Positions 1 to 11,600 of a DNA stretch of 64,000 nucleotides are shown here, one piece after another. The stretch is from positions 2,390,001 to 2,454,000 of the forward strand of contig JAESUZ010003487.1 in the NCBI GenBank assembly GCA_017311185.1, given 5' to 3'. The notes beneath the pieces are model-generated. The model was not told the origin of the DNA. It ran no database searches and saw only the letters and a list, made by a program, of their open reading frames with translations. The translations under genes were made by a program, and so were the position numbers. Each line of letters opens with the position of its first letter. Positions within the stretch are counted from its first letter, which is position 1. Source of the stretch: Proteles cristata cristata (Eukaryota > Chordata > Mammalia > Carnivora > Hyaenidae).

Positions 1-48
1 GCCGGAGAAGACTGGTCCTGCCAGCTCTTTGACAAATTCTGTTACCAG
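1..48 (+). other. possible 3' end of an exon cut by the window edge
   Basis: The first 48 bases are GC-richer than what follows and end in CAG followed by GTATTG, a usable but weak splice donor. Two frames are open. Frame 1 stays open to a stop near 217 if unspliced. Frame 2 reads PEKTGPASSLTNSVT plus two spare bases, and stops at 62-64 if unspliced. With the AG carried over, frame 2 would join in phase to the candidate exon starting at 8521. The minus strand is open here too, so even the strand is unsure. I do not recognise the protein. It could equally be a last exon followed by 3' UTR, or not coding at all. Confidence 0.25.
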
Positions 49-2387
49 GTATTGGAGTGGATAAACGCGGAAAATGGAATTTGGAGTGTGAAATCAAAGA
101 TTCGAATCTTTGCTTTCCCACTAGCAGTGAGACCATCGGCAGATTATTTAAACTCCATTTTTGCTGTTTCTTCGTTAAATGAAGATAATTTACCTTTCAG
201 GTCTGCTCAGATGACTTGAGATAGGAACTATAAAATAATTTGTTCCCCATCTCCAACGTGATGGTTTCAGTGCTTTTTACTCTTCTCTGTATTAAGCAAC
301 CACATCCAGCTTTTGTAAAGCATGAGTTTCTCTGAACTATGGACTCTTGGAGTTTGATCTTTAAAGATTAGCACCAAAACAAGCTTGGTCATATGCGAGT
401 TACTTAAAAAAAATTTTTTTTTTTGGATATATGCATTAAAACTTGCTGTTAAAATCTATTTAAATTTCAGTATATCTTATGTACCTTAATATGTTGTATA
501 CAGTATTATTTTCTTCACCCCCTCCCTAAACACTAGCATTAATAAAATTTATGACTAAAATAGTCAAAGGGGATTTTGGCAGAATTTTCTATTAACTTCA
601 ACAGAAAGAGAGTCATTTAAATATGTAGAATGAGGAGTAAATTGGGAAAAAGTTTTAGTCAGACCAGCATTCTTGAAATAGATTCAGAATCATATTGTAA
701 TATATTGTGGAGCATTTCAAGTGTAGGTGGTTTTCTTTTCATTATCGAGCATAGTTTTAAACCTGTAAGTTTTAGACCTTAGAAATCTGGCCATTTTAAT
801 TCACAGTGGGCTAAACTTGGCACAGATATTCTCTGCTCAAACACAAGCGTAGCTATGTTTTTTTTAACTGAAAACGTTGACTAGTCTTTTTAAAAAAAAT
901 TCCTAGAGATTAGGAAAAAAGGGAATATTTACTTTGTCCAGTTTTAGCAACAAGCAATTGTGTTGGCTTCATCCCCAGCCCCTTCTAAATTCCAGTTGCT
1001 GTTTACTATATACTTGTGTTTTTAGTAAAATAGTTGATTTACAAGACTTAAAATGGCTTCCATGATCACACAGTGACTGTTTTTTCCTAAGTATTGTTTT
1101 TTTGAAACCTTAATAAAGGAACTCCTGTAACATGAATTTAAAGTGAATCCTGTTGACCTTGAGGGGACTTTGCCTTCTAACCTTTCAAGCATCTCTATTC
1201 ATGTCATGATGTAAGTCATGACTTATTGTTTAAGACTGTAATTTGTCTCTGTGTGAAAATGCATTTTTTCCTACTGCCTTTGCTGGGACTAACATCGTAA
1301 TGATTTTGTTAACAATATATTTGATTGCTGCCTCATTGAATGAGGTTTTGCTTTAGAAAATTTAACTGTAAGCATTTAAAGATAAAGCTTAAATGAAAAT
1401 TAAAGCCTAACTTAAAATGAATTTGGAGAAAGTTTGATTTTTATTTTGATTTCTCTGGTGGTATGCAGTTTAATACGGGGCGGGGGGGATGGAATTTAGA
1501 TATAAAAATAACACCGAAGTGTTGTGCTTTTTAAAAGTTGACACAAATTAATACATAGCTGTAGTTTTAGACATTTTAGCTTATGGTAGGAATATCTCAC
1601 TTTCACCTACACATTTTCATAGTGAACAGAAGAGAATTGTGAAAAGGAAAATATCTGTATACAATTTATACAGTTGAGGAGTTTTTTAAAGTAGTTTAAA
1701 AATTTCAGTAGCATTTGCTATTTTAGCAAGGGAGAAATTTGAGTTAGAATAAACTCAAAAACTAGTAGGAGCTGTAGTAAAAATTCAAAGATTGAAATGA
1801 GTGTGGTCACTTCTGAACTCTATTGTGTTGGGTTATTTTAAGCTTTTGAATGTAGCATTGTGGCATTACATTGATCAGTAAAAGTTAGATTCTGTTTTGG
1901 GTTTTTAGTATAAAACCTTTATGCTATTATTTCTATATGCAGAAAAGTTTATAACTTTTATAAAGTTGTTTATAACAACTTTACTTTGGACCATTTTTGT
2001 AAGAGAAAAATCCAGAAAATGTTATGTTAAAGTTGTGATACTTTTGCCGAAGTTGTAATTTAAACATGGAGTTTGCTTTTTACAACTAAAGGCTGTACTG
2101 TAATGAGCAATTTGGAATGAAATAATTCTCTCCTTAGTGTTAGGACTCTTCTGTGCTGACTCCTCTTAAGTAAATGGGAGTAGGAGAGGCTTTACAATAA
2201 ATTAACTAATTGAAAGTTTTTACTTAAGGAAAAAAATTACTATATTAATTTTGTCTGTTTGCTTTGCATAACTCCCTTTTTCAGATGACTGAGGATAACC
2301 AACCATTAGAGGTTAGAATTGCTTTTATTTTATCTAACCACCTCAACTAGGAATCTTTCCTAGGTGTTGTTATTCACATTCGTACTC
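49..2387. other. repeat-free AT-rich stretch (intron or 3' UTR)
   Basis: No SINE, LINE or microsatellite is recognisable over 2.3 kb, the longest such stretch near the left end. AATAAA hexamers lie at 541-546 and 1113-1118, the second in a context that could act as a poly(A) signal. If the window edge lies in a last exon, this is its 3' UTR; if the donor at 49 is real, it is the start of an intron. The sequence alone does not decide. Confidence 0.4.
2285..2311 (+). other. possible 27-base microexon
   Basis: A very strong acceptor (long pyrimidine tract ending CCCTTTTTCAG, with a branch-like CATAAC) precedes 27 bases that are open only in phase 0, reading MTEDNQPLE. They are followed by GAG|GTTAGA, a weak donor. 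The other two phases hit TGA at once. The acceptor is convincing; the exon is not proven because the donor is poor and no family is recognised. Confidence 0.2.
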
Positions 2388-2587
2388 TTTTTTTTTTAAG
2401 TTTATTTATTTTTGAGAAAGAAGGAAGGGGGGCGTGGAGAGAGAAAGAGAGATTCAATCCCAAGCAGGATCTGTGCTGTCATCTGAGAGCCTGACATGGA
2501 GGTTGAACCCACTAACCATGAGATCATGACCTGAGCCAGAATCAAGAGTCGGATGTTTAATTGACTGAGCCACCCAGGCACCCCCCC
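2388..2587 (-). repeat. CAN SINE (tRNA-Lys derived), minus
   Basis: It begins with a T run and TTTATTTATTTTTGAGA (reversed A-tail and GA-rich body) and ends in GAGCCACCCAGGCACCCC, the reverse complement of the tRNA-like head. The family is a non-autonomous retrotransposon copied by L1 machinery. The body is moderately diverged. Confidence 0.93.
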
Positions 2588-2912
2588 GTTTATAATCTTT
2601 AAAAGTACATAAATGTAACTTCTTTTTCCTGTGCCTGCAGAAGAATTTTTGTGTTCAACTTTTTGCTTTTATACTATATGGCATCCAGATTAGTATAGAA
2701 CTTAATTTATTGTGTCTGATGTTTTTCCCATAAATGTCAGCTAGTGCTTTTTACTACTGGCATTCATAAATCCTTTCACTGTGTTCCCTGTTAGATGTAA
2801 ATAAAAAATGAGATAACAATAATTACTATTTTTTCAGTGTTCTGTAATCTTAACATTAACTCTGTATCAAAGGTACTCACCCTATTGTAGAGAGGAAAAA
2901 AGTTAGAATTAT

Positions 2913-2985
2913 ACAGGTTAAAACTTACTAAAGATCAATAAGTGGCACACAATACACAGGTTAAAACTTACTGAAGATCAATAAG
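2913..2985 (+). repeat. imperfect tandem duplication, 2 x 30 bases
   Basis: A 30-base segment beginning ACAGGTTAAAACTTACT occurs at 2913-2942 and again at 2956-2985 with one A/G difference, a period of 43. It looks like a local duplication inside old non-coding sequence. Confidence 0.85.
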
Positions 2986-3009
2986 ATGGAATAGGACTTA
3001 GGTGAATTT

Positions 3010-3900
3010 TTATATCTCTGTAAATATGTATAAAAACACCTTTGTAAGTACCACCCAGATCAATATGTAGACTATTTCCAATACCTTGGTAGGCTCTCTT
3101 GTGTGCCCCCTCTAATTAGTGTCCCCTCAAAGGTAACTACTGTTCTCATCTTGAGCCACATAGATGTATCTTTGATTAGTTTTGCCTGTTCTTGAACCTC
3201 ATAAAAATTGAATCATAAATGTACTCTTTGGTATCAGGCTTTTTTTTTTTTAGTTTGTTTTTAATTTATTTTTTTAATGTTTTATTTCTAGGAGAGAGAG
3301 AGAGACAGCATGAGCAGGGGAGGGTCAGAGAGAGAGGGAGTCACAGACTGAAACAGGTTCCAGGCTCTGAGCTGGCAGTCAGCACAGAGCCCAACGGGGG
3401 CCCAAACCCACGAACCGCAAGATCATGACCTAAGCGAAAGTCGGACGCTTAACCGACTAAGCCACCCAGGTGCCCCCCCCCTTTTTTTTTTTAAACCTAG
3501 CATTAGGTCTGTGAGGTTCATCCAAGTTGTAATGTATAGTGTCGGTTTCTTCTTTTTCATTGCTGCCTAGTATTCCATTATGTGAATATATATTAAAATG
3601 TATGTATTCTTCTTACTGATGGAAATCTGGGCCATTTCCATTTTTTGGCTATTACAAATAAAGCTGCTATATACATTCTTACACATGTTTTTAGTTTTAT
3701 GCCTGTTTTACACTCACTTCTCTTGGAAATATACCCAAGATTGAAATTTCTTAACCTTGGGAACAATGTGACCTTTGGTGGGTACTGCTAATCAGTTTTT
3801 TAAGTATTTGTACAAGTTTATGCTCCGATCAGCAACGTATGGGAGTTCTAGTTGCTTATCATATGTTGGTATTGTCAGTCTGATTTTTTTTTCCCTTTGT
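3010..3900 (-). mobile_element. old L1M 3' end, split by a SINE
   Basis: Both sides of the SINE at 3239-3480 resemble the antisense of an ancient mammalian L1 3' region. Landmarks are 'TTCATTGCTGCCTAGTATTCCATT', then 'TTTTTGGCTATTACAAATAAAGCTGCTAT', then 'TTGGTATTGTCAGTCTG'. It is heavily mutated and has no coding capacity. Boundaries are approximate. Confidence 0.7.
3239..3480 (-). repeat. CAN SINE, young subfamily, minus
   Basis: This is a full-length copy from T run to TAAGCCACCCAGGTGCCCC. It carries the variants GAGCTGGCAGTCAGCAC and CCTAAGCGAAAGTCGGACG, shared with the copy at 24511-24722 and not with most others in the window, so the two belong to one subfamily. It sits inside the L1M fragment. 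Confidence 0.95.
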
Positions 3901-4792
3901 AATTTAAATTAAGTCAATTTATTTAATAGATAGGGTACCTAGTTTTATGTAATGGAGATGCAAACTGAAAGTTATGTTTTAGAGTGAAAAAATATTTAAC
4001 ATAAATGTATGTACTTAGCCATATGTAGCGATTCATAGTTGTGTGCGTGGTCTTGGATACTGCTGAGATTTTGCTTTGTTTTTTCCTAACCCACGACTTT
4101 ATAAGTGAGCCTTGATTGCTTGTTTAATCACTGATATTAATAAAGTTTTTCCTACAGTAAAGACAAGTATAATATTCTAGAACTACTTGTTTCATTTAGA
4201 ATTTTTTTAAAGGAAATTTTCAAAGAATTTAAGATGGTAAAGATCTTTATTCACAAATTGACAAATTGTAGAACTCAATAAAGACTTTATCACTGAAAAC
4301 TCGAGGTCATTTTTGCTTCACAATACAGTAATTACATATAATCTATAGAACTATATCTAGAATTTTATTCATTGGATAGCTTTCATGATCTTACAGTAAG
4401 TTATTCTGCTAAAAATTGCTTGACTTGATCAGTTCTTGTTTTTCCAAGTTCTCAAGTTCCACGTGTTTGGCTTTCCTGTCTGAGTCTCAGGTACGCTGAT
4501 TAGTCAGGCGGTCTCATCTGAAACTAATGTATAATAGTGCTGAGTTGTATAACTCGCCACACCAGTTTCATAGTGTTTTTGTTTTGCTCAGGTAGATGAA
4601 AGGTTTATTTAAGTGTGGCCACACTGGTACTGCATTCCTGCTGATCTTGGTAGGTTAATGACAATCTTTGTCATAGAAATCAGGAAATGTGGGTTGAGCC
4701 TCTGGGATGCATGTCGCTGGTTCATTAAAATGCAGTCTCCCAGAGGACTGAGGATTATTGGAAGCACTTGGTAGGTAATGCAGCTTTAAAAA
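3901..4792. other. unique non-coding sequence
   Basis: AT-rich sequence with no recognisable repeat, gene or RNA. An AATAAA lies at 4139-4144 but nothing upstream supports a transcript end. Confidence 0.4.
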
Positions 4793-4880
4793 CCTATCTA
4801 TCTATCTATCTATCTACCTATCATCTATCTATCTATCTGTCCATCTATCCATCTATTCATGTATCTATCTTTCTATCTTC
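4793..4880 (+). repeat. (CTAT)n microsatellite, interrupted
   Basis: About 88 bases of CTAT units with CTAC, CTGT and CCAT interruptions. Tetranucleotide arrays of this length often vary between individuals. Confidence 0.95.
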
Positions 4881-6151
4881 ATTCTGTTTTTAAACTCTTC
4901 GAATACAGTAGTGTTTAATCATATTATCTAGTGTATGAATGCTTCCTCCAATAAGATTAACATGACTTTTGAAATCCAGGTAGGTTTCTTTCCACAGTTT
5001 AAGTAGACTTATTTTAGCTGGGGTGTTTTGGTTGATCATGAACTCAGTCATTTTATATTGCTGCTTTGTTTAACTGGTTGGCTTTTAACTGCATTAACTT
5101 TATAATTCAGTATGATTGATCCATGATTTAGTCATTATTATTATTATAGAGAATGGGTTGAAGAATAGTTTAAAATGTTTATCTTTGAAATATATTCAGT
5201 TAAGGCAGTTTGGTACTTAGAAAGCTTTGAGTATCTATTTGAATGGATTGTAGTGACTGGATTTTGTAAGAATTTCAGGATAAATACAGGTATCCATTTA
5301 TGAAGAGAGGAGACATACTGCAGTATTCTTTTACCAGACACACTTATTTCAGGTATATACCTTACATCATACCATTATTCAAAATGTAAACAAATAGATG
5401 GCAAAATTGTTGTTGATTTGAAGAGTGGTCATATGTGGTTGTGTTGTAAGGAAGGAGAGGACATAGAGCAGAATGTACTGCTCTCTGTGGGCAAACCTCA
5501 AGAATTTATATAATCTTGTGACAGAAATGGAAAATTTAGGACAGGGCAAGAAAAACTTAAGCAAAGGCAGTGAAGCGGGTTAGTTGCCGGAAAAGAGCTA
5601 TGAGACAGGACTGAGTTACTGATTGTCCTATCCATAGTGCAGGCTCTAGAGAAACCCAGTAAATAAGTTATTTATTAGTACCTCAGTAAGGAAGCTGAGG
5701 CCTTTTTTTTTTTAAGATCATTTCTGCCTTTTGTAAGCCAGTGTTGAGTTTATGGGCTACCTCCAATAAATGTAAAGCTTAAGCCACTCAAGGTTACGTT
5801 TCTTACCAGCTCTCCTATTCTACCTTTTGTGCATCTGGAAGATCATGACAGCTGGGGAAATAGGTTAGAGCTACAAATGTGTCTAGGAGTGAATCTGCGT
5901 AAGGGGCAAGGGCACTTCACTAGCTTTGGGGCTTAAAATCTTTAGCATTGGATCCCTGAATATATGACCAACAGTTTTCCTGATTTCAGCATATATAAGT
6001 TACATTAAGTTAAAAAATATATATATAAGTTACCTATCAGTTTTCCTTGTGTGAACCTTTCATATTACAGATCATTTTCCCAAAGATATGCCCCTCAGGT
6101 TACTTTAATTTCTCTGTAATTGTAGGGATTATAGCACTGTGTTCGTGTGTG

Positions 6152-6153
<2 letters not shown>
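4881..6153. other. unique non-coding sequence
   Basis: No recognised repeat or gene. Two short minus-strand open frames here have no start context, family or splice support. Confidence 0.4.

Positions 6154-6189
<36 letters not shown>
6154..6189 (+). repeat. (TC)n microsatellite
   Basis: About 36 bases of TC dinucleotide with one TTTC interruption, not attached to a SINE. Confidence 0.95.
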
Positions 6190-6889
6190 GAAGAACAGAA
6201 GGATGAGTTTTCCATGATCTTATTTCTGTTGGTTTTATTGCTGTCACTATTTTGAACTAGTAACAGTGAAATACCTGTATCCATGCACATGTTTGTGAGA
6301 AAACTTAAATAGTAAGGGTAGGAGCATGTGTGTTTTATGCATATATATATATGTGCATAAAGGACTTATGTGTGTCGGGTGATAACAATAAAGGTAAGAG
6401 CGTGTGCTTTATATGCATATATACACACAGACTCTGCAGTTTGTATTATAAGTACTATACAACTTTGAAAATAGTACTAAATTGAACTATATCATAGGTA
6501 CTAAGAAAACATTGAGAAAAATAGTATTAAGAACTGTTGGAGTTTCTGTGGAAATCTGTTAAACCCTAACCCAGCATTTGGGGCTTGTCTTGCTAGCTAT
6601 GAGGAGGCAGAGAGTAGAATAGGCTGTCTTGGTGGTGGCTCCATTGAGCTGCCTCTGTCACTAGAATGATAGGCATATCTCAGGGAGATCAGTCTGCTGC
6701 TTAGAATGTTGGTGGTAATGGCCTCCACTTAGGATGTGAAGAGGTAGAGGTTACTAAGCTTTGGCCAGAAAGACCAGAATACTAGAACAAGTTAATGGGC
6801 CACCCACGTCAGAGATTCTGGGAGAAAGCTAAGTTTCATATTAGTGTCTATGAAGAATAGGTCAGATTCTTAAATTAAAAAAATACAAG

Positions 6890-7500
6890 TGAAAACTGTA
6901 GTAAGATGCCATTTTCTACCTATCAAAGTAGTGAAGCGAATGAATGAATGAGCCTGCCCTTTGTTACTTAGGCTGTGATTAAAGAACATTTTCATGAACT
7001 GCTGGTTTGTGGTGTAAATTGATATTTTCTGAAAATCACTTTGGCTTTAGAGATCAAGAGCCTTCTAGTCAGCCAGTCCTGTCTTTTGAGCTAGGAATGT
7101 CACTCCTAATATTCTGTTTCAAGGAAGTAGTCGTATATCCAGATGAAGATTTATGTACAAAGATTTCCATCCTGCAGTTTCTGTGAACAGTGGAACAATA
7201 CTGTTAAACAGGGAAGAAATAGTTAAGTACATGGTAACAGCAATAATGGTAAGGGAAAAATAACAAAGTAGTAAATTGTTACAGAGGATTAAATTTAAAC
7301 ATGTTTAAAGACATGGATAGAAAAATGCCTGAAAGAAATACACTAAATGGAAACGTAGCTGAACTATTAACAGAAGGCATCTCAGGGGTGGAGAGCGGTA
7401 GTGAACATATTTCTTTTTCTTTTATACTTCTCTCTATTTTTCAAAATAAGCATTTGTTTATTTTATAATCTTAAGGAAAACCTAAAAAGAACAGAGTGAA
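6890..7500 (+). mobile_element. old L1M 3' region, plus
   Basis: The order of motifs follows an ancient L1 3' UTR: 'TAGGAATGTCACTCCTAATATTCTG', 'TTTATGTACAAAGATTTCCATC', a TGAACAGTGGAACAATA segment, and a tail ending TTTTCAAAATAAGCATTTGTTTATTTTATAATCTTAAGG. It is non-coding and strongly mutated, and the boundaries are approximate. Confidence 0.6.
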
Positions 7501-7559
7501 TAATAAGTTCATTAAAGGGAAAAAGGTAGAACTGACTTCACTTGAAAGAGTCTCTCCAG

Positions 7560-7800
7560 AGGCACCTGGGTGGCTCAGTCAGTTGAGTGTTCGACTTCGG
7601 CTCAGGTCATGATCTCACGGTTTGTGGGTTCGAGCCCAACGTCGGGCTCTGTGCTGACAGCTAGCTCAGAGCCTGGAGCCTGTTTCGGATTCTGTATCTC
7701 TCTCTCTCTGACCCTCCCCTGCTCACACTGTCTCTCTCTCTCTCTCTCTCTCTTAGAAATAAATAAAACATTAAAAAAAGAGAAAAAAAAAAAGAGAAAG
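7560..7800 (+). repeat. CAN SINE, plus, with 15-bp target duplication
   Basis: Starts GGCACCTGGGTGGCTCAG and carries the CAGCTAGCTCAGAGCCTGG body, a (CT)n tract and a poly(A) tail. It is flanked by AAAGAGTCTCTCCAG at 7545-7559 and AAAGAGTCCCTCCAG at 7801-7815, a target-site duplication with one mismatch. An open frame across it is a by-product of the repeat. Confidence 0.97.
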
Positions 7801-7815
7801 AAAGAGTCCCTCCAG

Positions 7816-8520
7816 TCATAAGGCCAAGTTTAGAAACAGAAGACCTATTCTAACACTCTGTGGAGTGAGTTCCAGGGATGGCAAAATTTTCTTGGAACGA
7901 GTAGGAAAAAGTATTAATTTTCTATTAGAGATTGTTGGTTTGTAGGGTACATTCTGTAAGAGTAAGGATAATATACAACTTTTTTATACCTTCTGCCACC
8001 TGGTGCTTGATAAATTTATAGGGAATACGCAAATGAAATTAGTACTAGATTTTGGGCACAAATGTCAAGATAAATGTCAGTTGTAATTTTTTGGAGTTAG
8101 GTAGCATATATATGATAAGATGGAGAAGGCAGAGAAATTTGAAGGGAAATAATCACCAGCTTATTTGGTATATATTGTCCTAAGAATGTGTATGGCCTAT
8201 GCATGTCAGTCTTGAAAAATGGGATGCTTTATTATTTAAAACACATTGGAAGAAAGTGAGAAAAAATAGTTGCAGAGCTTCATTAGGACGTGTGGGACCA
8301 GTCATGGGGCCAGTTGAGGGTCTGGGCCCAGGAAGTGGGATCCTGAACTGCTCAGGGAAGCTCCATCCCAGCTGAGGATGAGGATTGCTCTGGGTATACT
8401 GTTAACTTGCCGTGTAATATTTGAACAGTTGTGTATACATGCACATATTATTCTTTGAATTCTGGCCCTTTATTTGGATTAGTTTTGGATTTGTTTTTTT
8501 ACTATTTTATTTTTTTCTAG
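7816..8520. other. unique non-coding sequence
   Basis: No repeat recognised. The right end becomes a long T-rich tract that serves as a splice-acceptor-like run before 8521. Confidence 0.4.
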
Positions 8521-8580
8521 AAAATTTGAAAGTGACACTCATAGGCTCATGCCAGATGACAAAAGGTTAAAGGTAGCTTG
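8521..8580 (+). other. possible exon (60 bases, or 52 with an inner donor)
   Basis: A strong acceptor (long T/C run ending TTTTTTTCTAG) is followed by 60 bases open in one phase, reading KFESDTHRLMPDDKRLK and on to VA, then TTG|GTAAGC, a fair donor. An inner AAG|GTAGCT donor at 8573 would give 52 bases ending in phase 0. The first base completes a codon begun by AG, which matches the frame-2 end at position 48. I do not recognise the peptide. Pseudo-exons of this quality are common in introns. Confidence 0.28.
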
Positions 8581-8869
8581 GTAAGCAATATTTACAGAGC
8601 GAGACAACATAACTATGTAATCAGCAATTTGATTTACCCATTGTTTTATAAAAACATGATCTTGGTAATAAATTCAGTATCTCAGGCACTTAATGCCCCC
8701 CACCCTCCCAGCTGGAATAAATAGCAATAGTTAATGTATCAAATATTCATTTAAGAAATCTTATTAAGTTTCCAGGTGAGGCTGTTATCAACCTAAAGTC
8801 AATAACTTTTTTCAAAGTTTGCTAAATTTTATTCTTTTCCTACTCCAGATAGTTTTGCTTTTCACTGTG

Positions 8870-9280
8870 AAAATTACTTACATTTCATCCTGCATTGATG
8901 TGCTTTCTTACTGTTAATACATTCAGTGTCCAACTTGTAACTTATATTTATAACTGCCTCTCATCTATTAGTCAGCCATGATATTCTCTCCTGTTTTTGA
9001 AACATACAAAACTGACTCAAAGAAGCTTTTCTATTGAACACCAGTTGTCCACCAACCACTCTGCATAACCTTCTTTAGCCAACAATTACACTACGAATAT
9101 TATATTTTCCTGCATTTTTCTTTAATTTCTTGTTTGTTTGTTTATTTCCCTTAGATGATAAACTCTTTGAGGGCAGGGATTATATTTGATCATTGATGTC
9201 TGTGCCAAGTTTCAAGTACAAGGTTATATACACAATGGACTCGATAAATAGTCACTGACTAGCTGTTGAAAAATTTGATG
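8870..9280 (+). repeat. L2-like 3' end, plus
   Basis: The stretch 'GATGATAAACTCTTTGAGGGCAGGGATTATA', then a TGCCAAG segment, then 'GGACTCGATAAATAGTCACTGACT' follows the known L2 3' end ('aagctcctTGAGGGCAGGGA ... ctCaATAAATa'). It is old and mutated; the left boundary is approximate. Confidence 0.6.
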
Positions 9281-9619
9281 GGCCTCTCAAAGTGTTTAGG
9301 ATAGTCTGAGTAGTTTATGTATTAGTTAAATCTGACTCAGTAACTGGCAGCCCTTGAGTTTCAAGTAGTGACGGAATACTTGCTTGCCTATCCCTAACGT
9401 CAAAAAAAGTATCTAACAGAAGGGTTTTATGACACAGCCTAATGACAGAGATGCTAATTGGCTTTGTAGATCCTAGAAATACACATGTAAAAGCATTTTT
9501 AAAACAAATTCTTTCAAATATTTCCTAAAGTCCTGAGCACTTCACTTTTGTGGCATTTTGGCTTCTTGGTTGATCTCTGCAACTTCAATAATGATTGTAG
9601 TCATTCTTGTAATTATCAA

Positions 9620-9800
9620 GCACCTGCAGAGGCCAGATCCTTCCATATGTGCTCTACTTCTCCCCTCTTGGGTACTCAGAAACTCAACATGGTACATATA
9701 TTCCCATTTTACAGTTGGAGAAACTAAGGTAAAGAGAGGTTTTAAATTGACTTATTTAGGATCGTACTTAATGGTAAATAGCCGAAGTCAACATTTGGAC
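9620..9800 (-). repeat. MIR-like SINE, minus
   Basis: CCCATTTTACAGTTGGAGAAACTAAGGTAAAGAGAGGTTTTAAATTGACTT matches the antisense MIR core (cccattttacagatgaggaaactgaggcacagagaggttaagtaactt). An overlapping open frame is spurious. Confidence 0.6.
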
Positions 9801-10439
9801 ATTGGTTTATTGGGGTCCAAAATTTCTATGAATTTTATTATGTCTCAGAAACTCTCAGAGCCGAGAATACTAAGGGAAAAAACTATACTTAAATCCAAAT
9901 AATGAAGCTAGACATGAACATTTTGACGATATTAGTAAATTTCATATTTCTCTTACAGCATTGCTTATGGTCATAAATAGTTGGCGTCTTGCTTATTGAA
10001 ATCTGTGGTTTTCTGTACTTGGAATGAATACTGCTTTCTAAGTGAAAAGGAATCTCATAACACTTATCTATGCCATTCGTGTTACAATAATCAGTACTGT
10101 TTATCTTAAATATCAGTAAATCTTTATAATAGGAATGAACTCATATTAATAGTCCGTACTAAGATCTAGAGGCACAATGGCCTTGTTGAAGGAACGGATT
10201 TCAGTAAGAACCATGCCAAAATTATGGTGGTTAGGCTGTCAGTGTAGACTTAATGGAAAACACGATGATTTTCTTAGTGCTATATTAGGTGATGTGATGA
10301 AATAAGTAATTTACTGGCAGTTTGGAGATAGGTTTATCTGCTTGTTCATTTTGCCTTCCTCCCAAAGCTATATTTTAGAACCTAGAGGAAAATATTATCT
10401 AGGAAACAAATTTATGAAGTATATTCTAGATTAAAAAAA

Positions 10440-11600
10440 AAAAAAAGCATTCCTACTACTGTTTGGTGAAGAATGTCCTAGTATCACCGCTTCCTCTGTG
10501 AGATAGAAAATGAGTGTAACACGGCCAGCCCTTCAGGTAAACCTACTCACATCTCTTTTGGATGAGTACTTTTTGGAGGTTCTGAAAACAAAACCAGAGT
10601 GCTGCTTCAGACAGTTCTGTGGGGATTCAGATAAAGCGTTTGGGATTTGTGTGGGAAGGTGTCTAGCTTCTTGGAGTTGGTTGAGGTATTTCACAGGAGA
10701 CGCTCGCAGGGCTTGGTGAAAACGTGGGGTCTTTAAAACAGCACGTTAAACAGCTCGTGAGCCCTCGCAAACAAAGTTCAGAGTCCAAATCTACAGAGAC
10801 TTCTTTTCAACCACATTGCCCTTTGACTTGAAGAAGAAAATAGACTCTTAATATTTACACAAATGTAATTTACCAAGAGCCAGTTTTACACGGGGCGGGC
10901 CTCTAGGTTGTTTCTCAAGGCGGCCTTGCAGCCTCCCGGCATGCTGCGTCAGGTGGGGTAGGGTTTTCTCCCTCGAAAGCATGCTTGTGCCTTTCAATAC
11001 TTTAAGCAGTTCATTATTAACTAAAGAGGCCCATGTTCATAGCAATGTGTCTTTAGTTTTTTTTCTGTAAAAGTTGTCATCATCTCTTTAACTGAGTTTC
11101 TGGCTGCCTTAATATTATACCCCAGCAGGGCAGGGTTTCATCAGAATCAGATTAGGGTTTAGTTCAGTCCTGAGACCTACTGATTTCTCTCACTATCTTG
11201 GTTCCTATCTGGAAAGCTTTCAAGCCCGCCAGCTGTGTGGCCTGTTTGAAAGCAGGCGGCTTGTGGCAGGAATGTGGGTTTGCCCTATTAGTGTTGCAAA
11301 ATCACTTCTTATGTAGAGAGTCTTGCTTTTCTCTTGCCTCCTATAGTCTGGTTTTAGATTATTTTTCTTGTGGTTTTGGTTTGTGAGTGGGTACTCATGG
11401 CTTTCATTTCCTTTATTCCTTTTCCTTCCTTCACACGGACAATGAAGAAGGGAATAATTAGGAGATATTTTTGTATCTGTTTACACTGCCAATTTATATC
11501 AGCAACTTCCCTTTTATCTTCTAGAAAACAAACTCAGGATAGTTACAACATTTGAAATCATTAGTTTTAACTTATGTTCTCATTGTTTTGGTTTAAATAT
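10440..11600. other. unique sequence with a GC-richer patch
   Basis: There are no repeats. Around 10860-10970 the sequence is noticeably richer in G+C, with GGGGCGGGCC and GGCGGCC words. No CpG island, TATA box or transcript start can be argued from this alone. Confidence 0.35.

Noticed and set aside
1190..1210. 21-base microexon between CTTTCAAG and GAT|GTAAGT
   Set aside because: Splice words are good but the block is too short to judge and carries no recognisable peptide.
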